Origin: JAFGGT01 sp036733165
GTDB taxonomy: Archaea; Methanobacteriota_B; Thermococci; Methanofastidiosales; NM3
Assembly: GCA_036733165.1 (NCBI GenBank)
Contig: DAINBB010000038.1
Location: forward strand, 1-11,121
Direction: 5' to 3'
Length of the DNA stretch: 11,121 nucleotides
Position numbers and translations under genes: made by a program. This document shows positions 1 through 6,800 of this stretch, piece after piece. The notes below the pieces were generated by a model. It was given only the letters and a program-made list of their open reading frames with translations. It made no database searches and had not been told where the DNA came from. How positions within the stretch are numbered: position 1 is the first letter of the stretch; every line of letters begins with the position of its first letter.

Positions 1-31
1 TTTCATATATAATATTAATTATTATAGATAA

Positions 32-41
32 TTATATAAAA
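32..41 (+). promoter_or_regulatory. TATA box for the DUF6951-like gene
   Basis: An archaeal TATA-like stretch (TTATATAAAA) lies in an AT-rich region, centred about 26 nt before the ATG at 63. That spacing puts the transcription start at or next to the start codon. There is no Shine-Dalgarno sequence before the ATG, which fits a leaderless mRNA. Confidence 0.55.
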
Positions 42-62
42 AATATACAAGCCTGTTGTTCT

Positions 63-389
63 ATGACCACCGTCACAAAGATTATTCCGGGACCCTGTGG
101 ATTCGAAACGACCATTGAGGCAAAGAAGGTCGCCCCGGGGCATGTTTACGTGAAAGTTATCTCGGATTGCGAGAGCTTGAGGAAGTTGAACATAGGTATC
201 GTGAACGCCATGGAGGACCTCTATGGCACCTTTGAAAAGTCCAAGGTGTACAACAGGGCCAACGAGTGCATCAGGCATATAGCGTGCCCGGTGCCGTCCG
301 CAATACTCAAGACGGTCGAGGTCGAGGCGGACCTGGCGGTGCCAAAGGACGTGAAGATAGAGATAGTGAAAACAGAGGAAGAGGACTGA
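63..389 (+). CDS. Small conserved archaeal protein of unknown function (DUF6951-like)
   Basis: A 108-residue, soluble-looking protein without signal peptide or membrane segment. It has an N-terminal GPCGF motif (residues 10-14), an SDC motif (34-36), and a later segment with C69 and an ACPVP motif (74-78), followed by an E/V-rich tail. The four cysteines (12, 36, 69, 75) sit in the motifs that look most conserved, so metal binding or a redox role is possible, but this is inference. From memory the pattern matches the uncharacterised archaeal family DUF6951; I could not verify this. The ATG at 63 is supported by a TATA box 26 nt upstream. The gene ends directly against the stop of the converging acylphosphatase gene, so there is no room for an intergenic terminator. 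No function can be assigned. Confidence 0.8.
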   Translation: MTTVTKIIPGPCGFETTIEAKKVAPGHVYVKVISDCESLRKLNIGIVNAMEDLYGTFEKSKVYNRANECIRHIACPVPSAILKTVEVEADLAVPKDVKIEIVKTEEED

Positions 390-665
390 TCAATGCCGGA
401 CCTCGAATCCGTCGAATGATCCAGAACAATCCGCTTCTTCAATTATCACATCTCTGACGACCGCCATCGGCGGCCCGTCCCATGCCCACTCTATCATCCT
501 TTCCAGCTCAGGCGGCTCACCGACTATCAGTGCCTCCACGTCTCCGTTGGGCAGGTTCCTGACCCAGCCCTTTATGCCCAGTTCCAAGGCCTTGCTCTTG
601 GTTGAATCCCTGTAATAAACGCCCTGGACCTTTCCCTTGATAATCAATCTCCTTGCCTTCGGCAT
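390..665 (-). CDS. acyP: Acylphosphatase
   Basis: A 91-residue protein of the usual acylphosphatase length (about 90-100). The family is cytosolic and hydrolyses carboxyl-phosphate bonds in acyl phosphates such as acetyl phosphate or 1,3-bisphosphoglycerate. The signature GKVQGVYYRDSTKSKA (11-26) contains the phosphate-binding loop and the catalytic Arg19. GWVRNLPNGDVEA (33-45) contains the catalytic Asn37 and the second signature. Both catalytic residues are present, so the enzyme should be active. Two aromatic residues (YY) stand where many relatives have GF or FF. The gene converges on the DUF6951-like gene with adjacent stop codons and diverges from the asparagine-synthase-like gene; the 104 bp between the starts holds a TATA box for each direction. 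Confidence 0.93.
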   Translation of the reverse strand: MPKARRLIIKGKVQGVYYRDSTKSKALELGIKGWVRNLPNGDVEALIVGEPPELERMIEWAWDGPPMAVVRDVIIEEADCSGSFDGFEVRH

Positions 666-687
666 GAATGAAGAATGGCATTTTGCA

Positions 688-695
688 TTTTTTAA
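688..695 (-). promoter_or_regulatory. TATA box for the acylphosphatase gene
   Basis: On the minus strand this reads TTAAAAAA, centred about 26 nt upstream of the ATG at 665. The same spacing occurs at the other promoters of the window, so a leaderless transcript is likely. It is a weaker match to a TATA consensus than its divergent partner. Confidence 0.4.
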
Positions 696-738
696 TCTTG
701 TGAATAATGTTCCTATGAGTTCTGGACGAACGGTAAAA

Positions 739-748
739 TTATATATAT
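739..748 (+). promoter_or_regulatory. TATA box for the asparagine-synthase-like gene
   Basis: TTATATATAT is centred 26-27 nt before the ATG at 770, which predicts transcription starting at the start codon. No Shine-Dalgarno sequence precedes the ATG. Confidence 0.6.
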
Positions 749-769
749 TCGAATGATAAAAGACTGGAT

Positions 770-2086
770 ATGGGAGGGATATGCGGTTCCTTTGGTCCTC
801 ATGAGAATCTTGAGGAGCTGGTGGAGTCCATCAGGACTGAGCACGATAGGGTCCTTTATGCCACCAACCCCGGCGTTGCGCTCGTAGGGAAGGAAGGTAC
901 CTGTCTAGGCGACGGTTTCCTGTTCGGTGAGATATACTCCGAGAACGATCCTGCGGAATACATAAAGGAAAAGATAGAGGACACCTCAAAATCACTTGCC
1001 GACCTCGCAAGGAACGCCGACGGCGAATTTGCCATCGTGGTTTTTGAAAATGAAAAGCTGTGTGTTGCAAGGGACTTTTTCGGCAAGATGCCAACTTATA
1101 TAAAAAGAAAACCCACGTTCCAGTTCCTCACGGCGAACATCCCATCCTCGAAATCGTTGAGGAGGACCAGGATGCCGGAGGGGTCCTCCATCCTGGCAAG
1201 GAAGGGCAAGATCGCAAAGAAGTACTCAAGGCCCACTTTCAAGTATAGGAAAAAGAGAATAGACTTCTTCACAAGCATTCCCCTCATAAAGGACAACCTG
1301 ACAAGCGCGATAGAGAGGAGGGCTGAAAGTCACAAGAGATTCGACATATTGTTCTCAGGCGGATTGGACAGCACGCTTCTTTCGACGATCGCGAAGGAAC
1401 ATGCGAACGTGAGGCTTATCACGATAGGGACGGAGGATTGCGATGACGTCGCGTCGGCCATCGAGATAGAGGAGGAGCTTGGAACAAAGCTCAAGGTTGT
1501 GGACCTCACGCCCGAGATCGTGGAAAAGCATGCCTCACACCTGATAGAGTCCATAGGGAGCAGTGACGTGATCGACTTCGAGATAGCCTTCCCGGTCTAT
1601 GTTGCAGGACTCAATTCCAAATCCAAATATCTGTTGTCGGGGCAGGGTGCTGACGAGCTTTTCGGCGGGTACTTCAAGTACAACGAAGCCTACAAGGAGT
1701 CGCCGGACAAGTTCGAGGAGATGCAGCTCAGGGACCTCAGGGACATCGGCAAGAACAATCTTGAGAGGGACTACTTCGCGGCCAAGGCTGCCGGATGCAT
1801 CATATCAACCCCGTACCTGACCCCGGACATGCTCAAGATAGCCCTGTCCACGGACACCATGACCAAGATCAACGTGAGACAGAACAAGCTGGTCCTCAGA
1901 AGGATAGCGGAGGACATGGGACTGCCCGAAAGCGTCTATATGCGCAAGAAGAAGGCCCTGCAGTATGGGTGCGGCATTCATGAGATCCTGAGAAAGCTCG
2001 CGAAGGAGAAGGGCTTTTCCAAGGATGTCGCGAAGACCAACGGATACATGGGACCCCTTGACATGATGGTAAGGTCACTTCAATAG
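770..2086 (+). CDS. Asparagine-synthase-like protein lacking the glutaminase nucleophile
   Basis: A 438-residue protein with the two-domain layout of AsnB-type asparagine synthetases, which amidate aspartate using ATP and glutamine- or ammonia-derived nitrogen. The N-terminal half (about 1-165) is a class II glutamine amidotransferase fold, seen in GEIY (53-56) and the segment ending ARDFFGKMP (100-108). The C-terminal half has the ATP pyrophosphatase loop SGGLDS (196-201) and the synthetase motif SGQGADELFGGY (290-301), where the usual SGEGADE has Gln for Glu. It is shorter than bacterial AsnB (about 550). The oddity is the N-terminus: MGGICG aligns with MCGIAG, so the nucleophilic Cys2 is Gly and a Cys sits three residues later. 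The Asn of the NGEIYN motif is also replaced (Phe52). Glutaminase activity is therefore doubtful; ammonia use or another amidation substrate is possible. The 3' end overlaps pheT by 12 bp. Confidence 0.85.
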   Translation: MGGICGSFGPHENLEELVESIRTEHDRVLYATNPGVALVGKEGTCLGDGFLFGEIYSENDPAEYIKEKIEDTSKSLADLARNADGEFAIVVFENEKLCVARDFFGKMPTYIKRKPTFQFLTANIPSSKSLRRTRMPEGSSILARKGKIAKKYSRPTFKYRKKRIDFFTSIPLIKDNLTSAIERRAESHKRFDILFSGGLDSTLLSTIAKEHANVRLITIGTEDCDDVASAIEIEEELGTKLKVVDLTPEIVEKHASHLIESIGSSDVIDFEIAFPVYVAGLNSKSKYLLSGQGADELFGGYFKYNEAYKESPDKFEEMQLRDLRDIGKNNLERDYFAAKAAGCIISTPYLTPDMLKIALSTDTMTKINVRQNKLVLRRIAEDMGLPESVYMRKKKALQYGCGIHEILRKLAKEKGFSKDVAKTNGYMGPLDMMVRSLQ

Positions 2087-3736
2087 TCTCTCTATCTCCA
2101 GTTCCGCAACGGCTATCGGATTCTCCATACCCCAGTTCTCGAGCACCTGCGGATGTATCTCGCCTATTATCCCGCTCTCTTCCCCGTCTATCAATATCTT
2201 TCCGGCCCTGCCCTCTATGAAAGAGCCGTGTTCCAGCGGCACTATGCTGGCATCCTTGCCGATATTGCACAGGAAGCTGTCGAGACATTCTCTTATCCCA
2301 GTGTAATTGGCGTTCGAATTGCACATCGCCATGGCAAATCTGTACCTGTTGTCCACCTTGGTCTCATTTCCACCGTCCTCGGTCACGACCTCCGAGACCT
2401 CGAATATGTTCTGGGGATAGTCATTATGGGTGTTCCTTGAAAGGAAGGAGAGCAGTGACGGCGTCAACCAGTCCCTTAGCACAGACCATGACTGAGAAAC
2501 GGGATTCTCGATCTCGACGACCTTCCCAGGCCTTGAGATGTTCATCTTCTTGTAAAGATTGTCCTCGTTTGATAGCGTGAACGTCAGGACCTCCTGGAAT
2601 CCCATTCCAACGGCGAGTTCCCTGACCTGTCTCAGCCTGATGCTTATCGGTTCCATCCTTCCGATCGTGTAAAGTCGCGGGATCTCGGGCTCTATGTCGT
2701 TGTAACCGAACGATATGGCTATGTCCTCCAGGACGTCGTAGGGATGCATTATGTCCTTCCTGTATGGCAGGTAGCGCACCGACACCTCGTCGCCGTTGAT
2801 CGAGGCATCGTATCTCATCCTTCCAAGATGGTCTATGAGTGCGTCGTCATCGGCATCTATCCCAAGTATGTCCAGGACGGATCCTTTGCTGAAGGTGTAC
2901 TCTACGGGCGTCAGGTCGGGGACCCTCAACTTCCTGTCCTCATAGTTCACGGTCACGCCGTAGACCTTGCCGCCCCGCTCCGCGAAGGCAGTCACTATCA
3001 CGTTGAGTGCCACCTTCATGTACTCTATGTCGTAACCTGTGATGTCGATGAATATGTTCTTCGTCTCGGTTGAGACCTTTCCGGTGATCTCAGAGTTGAT
3101 TATTGGGGGCATTGTGAGAACGACGCCCCTCGAGTCGACCAGCAGCGGATAGACCTCGGCCCCTTCTATCAGGTGCCCGTACTCCTGGCCCTTCGGGTGC
3201 TCCCTGAGGATCTCCGCTGGTGTCATCTCCTTGGAAAACGTCAGGGGGACGAAGGCGTTCTCCCCAGGTTTCGTCGCCTTGTAATATATTGGGGGAGAGA
3301 TCTTGTCGAAGTCTATTATCCCGACAGCGACCTCCTTCCTCTTTCGGCCGAACGTCAGGGCGATCTTCTCTTGAAGCTGTATTATCTGTGACAGGAAGGC
3401 CTCGTCTATGTCAAGCCCCTTTATCACCGTGTTGAGGCAGTAAGGCCTCACGGACCTGAGCTCGGGGTCGGCATATACCTCTATGTCGCTGTCAATCACC
3501 TCGTAGGAAGGCATTCCCCCAGCAATCCCCAGATTGCCCCTGAGCTGCCTCACGATACCCTCCGTGGACCAAAGGTCGGGCCTGTTGGTATCCTTCATGT
3601 CAAGTTTGACAGTGTCCCCATCGACGCCATCTAGCTCGCCCTTCGCGAACAGGACCAGATCATCAAGGTCATCGGCGTCGATCTTCCTTCCAAGCAATTT
3701 TGATATGTCATTCAGTGAAACGTCAATGGTAGGCAT
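2075..3736 (-). CDS. pheT: Phenylalanyl-tRNA synthetase beta subunit (archaeal type)
   Basis: A 553-residue beta subunit of the cytoplasmic (alpha-beta)2 phenylalanyl-tRNA synthetase, which charges tRNA-Phe. The length is normal for the archaeal/eukaryotic form, which lacks the N-terminal EMAP-like and C-terminal anticodon-binding domains of bacterial PheT. Visible regions in order: the B1 domain with DTNRPDLWSTEG (49-60); the B3/4 editing-type domain (about 95-270); the B5 domain with PYRKDIMHPYDVLEDIA (324-340); and the catalytic-like core (about 360-553) with GFQEVLTFTLSN (379-390), ENPVSQSWSVLR (410-421) and the C-terminal GEIHPQVLENWG (525-536). Its ATG shares one base with the pheS stop codon (TAATG), so the genes are co-transcribed and probably translationally coupled. 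The stop lies inside the last codons of the converging asparagine-synthase-like gene. Confidence 0.97.
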   Translation of the reverse strand: MPTIDVSLNDISKLLGRKIDADDLDDLVLFAKGELDGVDGDTVKLDMKDTNRPDLWSTEGIVRQLRGNLGIAGGMPSYEVIDSDIEVYADPELRSVRPYCLNTVIKGLDIDEAFLSQIIQLQEKIALTFGRKRKEVAVGIIDFDKISPPIYYKATKPGENAFVPLTFSKEMTPAEILREHPKGQEYGHLIEGAEVYPLLVDSRGVVLTMPPIINSEITGKVSTETKNIFIDITGYDIEYMKVALNVIVTAFAERGGKVYGVTVNYEDRKLRVPDLTPVEYTFSKGSVLDILGIDADDDALIDHLGRMRYDASINGDEVSVRYLPYRKDIMHPYDVLEDIAISFGYNDIEPEIPRLYTIGRMEPISIRLRQVRELAVGMGFQEVLTFTLSNEDNLYKKMNISRPGKVVEIENPVSQSWSVLRDWLTPSLLSFLSRNTHNDYPQNIFEVSEVVTEDGGNETKVDNRYRFAMAMCNSNANYTGIRECLDSFLCNIGKDASIVPLEHGSFIEGRAGKILIDGEESGIIGEIHPQVLENWGMENPIAVAELEIERLLK

Positions 3737-5250
3737 TAGACCATCACCTCATCCCTCAGCCATTTGATGTCCTCGGAGAACAGGAATCTTATGTCATCGA
3801 TGCCCAATTTGAACATCGCGAGCCTGTCGACCCCCAGCCCCCATGCGATGACGGGCGTGTCGACCCCAAGCGGTTGGGTGAGCTCCTTCCTGAATATGCC
3901 GGCCCCCCCGAACTCCACCCATCCAAGATCTGGATGTTTTGCAGACATTTGAACCGAGGGTTCTGTGAACGGATAATAATCGGGATAGAATCTGACCTTT
4001 TCCGCCCCCGCGATCTCGGTGGCGAAGAGCTTCAATACGCCGAGCAGGCTCCTGAAGGTGAGGGACGTGTCACATATTATGCCCTCTATCTGATTGAACT
4101 CTATAAGATGCGTCTTGTCAAGAACGTCAGGCCTGAAGCACCTGGCGATCGAGAAGTACTTTCCAGGTGAGGACACGCCCTTGTAAAGCTGCCTCGCAGA
4201 CAGGCAAGTGCCATGCGCCCTCGGCATGAGATTTTTCGCCTTCTCATCATCCCATACGTATTTCCAATTGGTCTCATGGGACGACCTCACCCTGTCGACG
4301 GTCTCACTAGTGGGCAGGGTGCCTTTCTTCGGGCTTATCAATCGGTATGTATCGGTCCAGTCCCTGGCAGGATGATTCTGAGGCTGGAAAAGCGCATCGA
4401 AGTTCCAGAACTCCGTCTCTATCATCGGGCCCCTCATCTCCTGGAAGCCCAATGCAACGAACTCTGACTTGAGCTCGTCGAGAAACGCCAGGTATGGTTG
4501 CTTCTTCCCAAAGTACACCCTTCTGACAGGGACCGAAACATCGAATCTCTTTATGTCCAACGTCCTCCATGCCCCGTTCCTCAACATCTCGGGGGTCAGC
4601 TGTGTGACCTCCTCCTTGAGGATCAGCGAATCCTCCGGCACAGATGCGCCGGTGGGGGTAAGCGTGAGCACCCTCTTTTTCTCCTCCCTGACATCAATGG
4701 CCTTGCGCCCCTTCAACATCTGGAATCGTTCCTCTGTCAGGTCTGACATCGGGTAATCCCGCTCCAGCATCTCCTTGAGACAGGAGGATATCCATGACTC
4801 GCCCTCCACTTCCCTGATACAGAGGTCCGTGAGGGTTATCTTCAGTCGGCCTTCGGTCTTGTCCATCGAGGCCCACCCCCTCTTCCTTAACCAGCCCAGG
4901 GCTATGCCTGCGGTGGCCTTGTCGATATCCATCTCGTCGACATAGGCCTCTGTGGAACCGGCGTCCAGAACCTTCCTGGCCACCACCCTCTCAGGTACGG
5001 ATTCTATCAGGTCCTTGCCCGGACCCGTGGGCACAAGATACTTTTCAGAACTGTCCTCGATATCGAGAAGACCTTTGGATGAGAGCCCCATCGCTGCCCG
5101 ATTGACCGCCACCTGGTTAAAATCGGCATCTGATATTTCATTGACGGTCGCTTTTCCATCGACATTCAATAACTTGAGCACCAGTTTTTTTTCATCATTT
5201 GTCAAATCGATATCAGAATTATCCACCAAGTACAGGCCTCCTGTTGTCAT
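3736..5250 (-). CDS. pheS: Phenylalanyl-tRNA synthetase alpha subunit (archaeal type)
   Basis: A 504-residue catalytic alpha subunit. The N-terminal 220 residues or so look like the winged-helix tRNA/DNA-binding-type modules of archaeal and eukaryotic PheS. The class II synthetase core follows: PRAHGTCLSARQLY (343-356), motif 2 with FRPDVLDKTHLIEFNQIEG (372-390), the substrate-pocket segment YYPFTEPSVQM (425-435) and motif 3 GLGVDRLAMFKLGIDD (471-486). All signature motifs are intact. The start is uncertain. The first ATG is at 5250, but a TATA box at 5251-5259 would place transcription near 5229, exactly at an in-frame TTG (5229) next to a GTG (5226). A GGAGG also lies 7-10 nt before these two codons. 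The true protein may therefore be 496 or 497 residues. It is the promoter-proximal gene of the pheST operon. Confidence 0.96.
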   Translation of the reverse strand: MTTGGLYLVDNSDIDLTNDEKKLVLKLLNVDGKATVNEISDADFNQVAVNRAAMGLSSKGLLDIEDSSEKYLVPTGPGKDLIESVPERVVARKVLDAGSTEAYVDEMDIDKATAGIALGWLRKRGWASMDKTEGRLKITLTDLCIREVEGESWISSCLKEMLERDYPMSDLTEERFQMLKGRKAIDVREEKKRVLTLTPTGASVPEDSLILKEEVTQLTPEMLRNGAWRTLDIKRFDVSVPVRRVYFGKKQPYLAFLDELKSEFVALGFQEMRGPMIETEFWNFDALFQPQNHPARDWTDTYRLISPKKGTLPTSETVDRVRSSHETNWKYVWDDEKAKNLMPRAHGTCLSARQLYKGVSSPGKYFSIARCFRPDVLDKTHLIEFNQIEGIICDTSLTFRSLLGVLKLFATEIAGAEKVRFYPDYYPFTEPSVQMSAKHPDLGWVEFGGAGIFRKELTQPLGVDTPVIAWGLGVDRLAMFKLGIDDIRFLFSEDIKWLRDEVMV

Positions 5251-5259
5251 AATATATCA
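5251..5259 (-). promoter_or_regulatory. TATA box of the pheST operon
   Basis: On the minus strand this reads TGATATATT, directly in front of the first ATG of pheS. With the 26-nt TATA-to-start spacing seen elsewhere in the window it points to transcription starting near 5229, downstream of that ATG. No better TATA box appears further upstream at the distance the ATG at 5250 would need. Confidence 0.4.
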
Positions 5260-5424
5260 ATCTTAATAGAAAAGTAATCGATGCGAACACATATCACACA
5301 ACCTTAGCTACACAATGTAACAAATTATAAAAAACTTTCGGGAAATAAGACTTTGGCGCAAAGAACAGGTTTTTACATAGGAAATGGCATATGTGATATG
5401 AAGAACGTGCGCCCCTGCGGAGCC

Positions 5425-5432
5425 CATAAACG
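5425..5432 (+). promoter_or_regulatory. Possible weak TATA box of the GH16-like gene
   Basis: CATAAACG is centred 26 nt before the ATG at 5454. The match to a TATA consensus is poor; it is listed because the spacing agrees with the other promoters and no Shine-Dalgarno sequence is evident. A stronger AT-rich element (AATTATAAAAAAC, about 5322-5334) lies further up and would give a leader of roughly 100 nt. Confidence 0.25.
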
Positions 5433-5453
5433 AAAACACGATATGGTAGTATC

Positions 5454-6281
5454 ATGAACAGACCGCCCCATGTTAATCAGAAGGCATTGACGATGCTGTC
5501 AGTGATGGTCATCGCGATCTCCATGATGCCGTTCAATTGCGCCTTGAGGGCGCCGTACCTCGATGGCGACCTATATTTCAGCGTTCCTAATGAAACAGAA
5601 CCCGCCCCCGTGACACAGACCAAGTATTATGAGAGAATATACTTCTCTGGGATGTGGTGGGACGTGAAGACGGCCATGAACTACAGGGTCGGACCCCAAT
5701 ACAACCTGTTCTCCAACAGCTCAGAGGACATATGGGTGGACGAGTCCGGAAGTCTGCACCTCACGATATCCGAACACGACGGCCAGTGGTATTCGACCGA
5801 GATCATCGGGGACTCCTCCGTCAGAGGATATGGCGCCTACATCTTTTGCATTGAAAGCAAGGTCGACGAGCTTGATGAAAATGCAGTATTGGGATTGTTC
5901 ACATACCAAAACGCCTCTGATGACTACCACAAGGAAAAGGACATAGAGTTTGCAGACTTGGGCAATGACAACATAGAGTTCGTGGTCCAGCCCTCATGTA
6001 TAAAGGAATGGAAATTCAATCAGGTCAGCGAGGTCTCAACGCACATCATCCTATGGCTGCCGGAAAAGATCGTGTTCATCTCCCTGGAACAGACAGAGGA
6101 TGACTTCTATACGCTGAACGACATCAAGGCCATCTGGGTGTATGAGGGCGATTACCTGCATGAACCGGGGAACGAGAGGGTGCATATGAACCTCTACCTC
6201 AGGGCGAACACCATCCCGACGGACGGGGAAAGGGTCGAAGTAGTAATCAGGAGCTTTGAGTTCGTGCCTTACAATGGATAA
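5454..6281 (+). CDS. Exported GH16-like (concanavalin-A-like fold) protein
   Basis: A 275-residue protein with a short basic N-terminus and a hydrophobic stretch at about 11-31 that acts as a signal peptide or membrane anchor, so the rest should lie outside the cell membrane. Residues about 60-275 resemble the beta-sandwich of glycoside hydrolase family 16: aromatic FSGMWWDVK (64-72), LHLTIS (101-106), a YGAYIFCIESKVDEL strand region (126-140), and EKDIEF (161-166), which fits the GH16 catalytic pattern E-x-D-x-E (E161, D163, E165). The family cleaves beta-1,3/1,4-glucans and related glycans, and includes non-catalytic members. Three N-x-S/T sequons (N46, N88, N153) could carry archaeal N-glycans. 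It stands alone between the pheS promoter and a tRNA gene, so context does not name a substrate. Hydrolase activity is plausible but unproven. Confidence 0.75.
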   Translation: MNRPPHVNQKALTMLSVMVIAISMMPFNCALRAPYLDGDLYFSVPNETEPAPVTQTKYYERIYFSGMWWDVKTAMNYRVGPQYNLFSNSSEDIWVDESGSLHLTISEHDGQWYSTEIIGDSSVRGYGAYIFCIESKVDELDENAVLGLFTYQNASDDYHKEKDIEFADLGNDNIEFVVQPSCIKEWKFNQVSEVSTHIILWLPEKIVFISLEQTEDDFYTLNDIKAIWVYEGDYLHEPGNERVHMNLYLRANTIPTDGERVEVVIRSFEFVPYNG

Positions 6282-6304
6282 TGGTCGTGCGGGCCATCGA
6301 TAAG

Positions 6305-6310
6305 TTTTTT
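6305..6310 (+). terminator. Oligo-T run after the GH16-like gene
   Basis: Six T residues lie 24 nt after the stop codon, the usual form of an archaeal transcription terminator. The same AT-rich patch (GTTTTTTAAC) is about 54 nt before tRNA-Leu and could instead be part of the tRNA promoter. Confidence 0.35.
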
Positions 6311-6361
6311 AACATCTGCCTGCAAGAATCGTTGACCAATGTCATTTCATTGATATTTTGG

Positions 6362-6449
6362 GCGGGGGTTGCCGAGTTTGGTCAAAGGCGCCAGGTTCAG
6401 GGCCTGGTCTTGTAGAAGTTCGAGGGTTCGAATCCCTTCCCCCGCACCA
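6362..6449 (+). tRNA. tRNA-Leu (anticodon CAG), CCA encoded
   Basis: A complete class II tRNA folds by eye. The acceptor stem GCGGGGG (6362-6368) pairs perfectly with CCCCCGC (6439-6445), with discriminator A at 6446 and a genomic CCA at 6447-6449. The D-arm runs from 6371 to 6389. The anticodon stem CCAGG/CCTGG (6391-6395, 6403-6407) encloses loop TTCAGGG with anticodon CAG at 6398-6400, reading CUG leucine codons. The long variable arm (6408-6421) forms CTT/AAG, as expected for leucine. The T-arm has the loop TTCGAAT (6427-6433). No intron is present in the anticodon loop. A tRNA-Leu 3' end can serve as an integration site, but no duplicated tRNA end is visible downstream. Confidence 0.97.
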
Positions 6450-6646
6450 CACACATTCTCGAATATGCCATAAGGGCCATATAAACAGCATTTTCCATAT
6501 GCGATGTGGGCAATGGGGCTCTTTGCATGACAGGGTCACCTCAAGCCGTGTAAATTCATATCAATGTATTCAGAAGAGAGATGGGACAACATTCAGTGCA
6601 CTTGGTACATATGAAAATCTGCATTTTTTCAATTATTTTACCTAAA

Positions 6647-6654
6647 TTTTTTTT
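6647..6654 (+). terminator. T8 run, probable archaeal terminator
   Basis: Eight consecutive T residues, the longest such run in the region, lie 198 nt after the tRNA. They could end a tRNA read-through transcript or a short transcript from 6450-6645. They sit just before a TATA box at 6664-6675, as expected where one transcription unit ends and another begins. Confidence 0.4.
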
Positions 6655-6722
6655 GTACCACCGAAAAATATATATACAACCTATTCCAACAGTACTTTTG
6701 AAACAAATTCGGACCACCGAAT
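6651..6722. repeat. Paired palindromes flanking a TATA box (TTCGG-ACCA-CCGAA type)
   Basis: The copy at 6707-6722 is perfect: ATTCGG, spacer ACCA, CCGAAT. A second copy at 6651-6666 shares the spacer and right arm (ACCACCGAA is identical in both, 6657-6665 and 6713-6721), but its left arm is degenerate. They begin 56 bp apart and bracket the TATA box at 6664-6675, the left one at the BRE side and the right one just beyond the predicted start. This arrangement is that of an operator pair; which protein would bind is unknown. Confidence 0.35.
6664..6675 (+). promoter_or_regulatory. Strong TATA box without an obvious protein gene
   Basis: AAAAATATATAT is followed by about 540 bp without a credible coding region. 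Transcription would begin near 6696 and run into the palindrome at 6707-6722 and the hairpin at 6756-6800. This is a possible promoter for a non-coding RNA. In so AT-rich a stretch a chance match cannot be excluded. Confidence 0.35.
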
Positions 6723-6755
6723 GCTAATTCGACTGTCAGAATCTGTCCAGAAAAC

Positions 6756-6800
6756 GTGTAGGGTATCAAAATCTTTGATTCTCCCCCTTGATACCCTCAC
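6756..6800 (+). other. Strong stem-loop, possible part of a small RNA
   Basis: AGGGTATCAA (6760-6769) is perfectly complementary to TTGATACCCT (6788-6797), with an 18-nt loop rich in pyrimidines (6770-6787). The stem extends by GTG/CAC (6756-6758, 6798-6800) across a one-base bulge, 13 bp in total. It lies about 60 nt after the predicted transcription start from the TATA box at 6664-6675. The relatively GC-rich stem stands out from its AT-rich surroundings. No known RNA family was recognised. Confidence 0.45.

Noticed and set aside
1896..2324. 142-residue minus-strand frame across the 3' ends of pheT and the asparagine-synthase-like gene
   Set aside because: It overlaps two well-supported genes and is Arg/Ser-rich, typical of an out-of-frame translation.
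6499..6645. 49-codon open frame ending directly before the T8 run
   Set aside because: The stop-plus-T8 arrangement is suggestive, but the TATA-like ATATAAAC at 6479-6486 is only about 17 nt from the ATG, there is no Shine-Dalgarno, and the peptide has no recognisable motif. Not enough to call a gene.
6358..6645. 95-residue plus-strand frame running through the tRNA-Leu gene
   Set aside because: Its first part is simply the translated tRNA sequence, and the structure of the tRNA fully explains that stretch.
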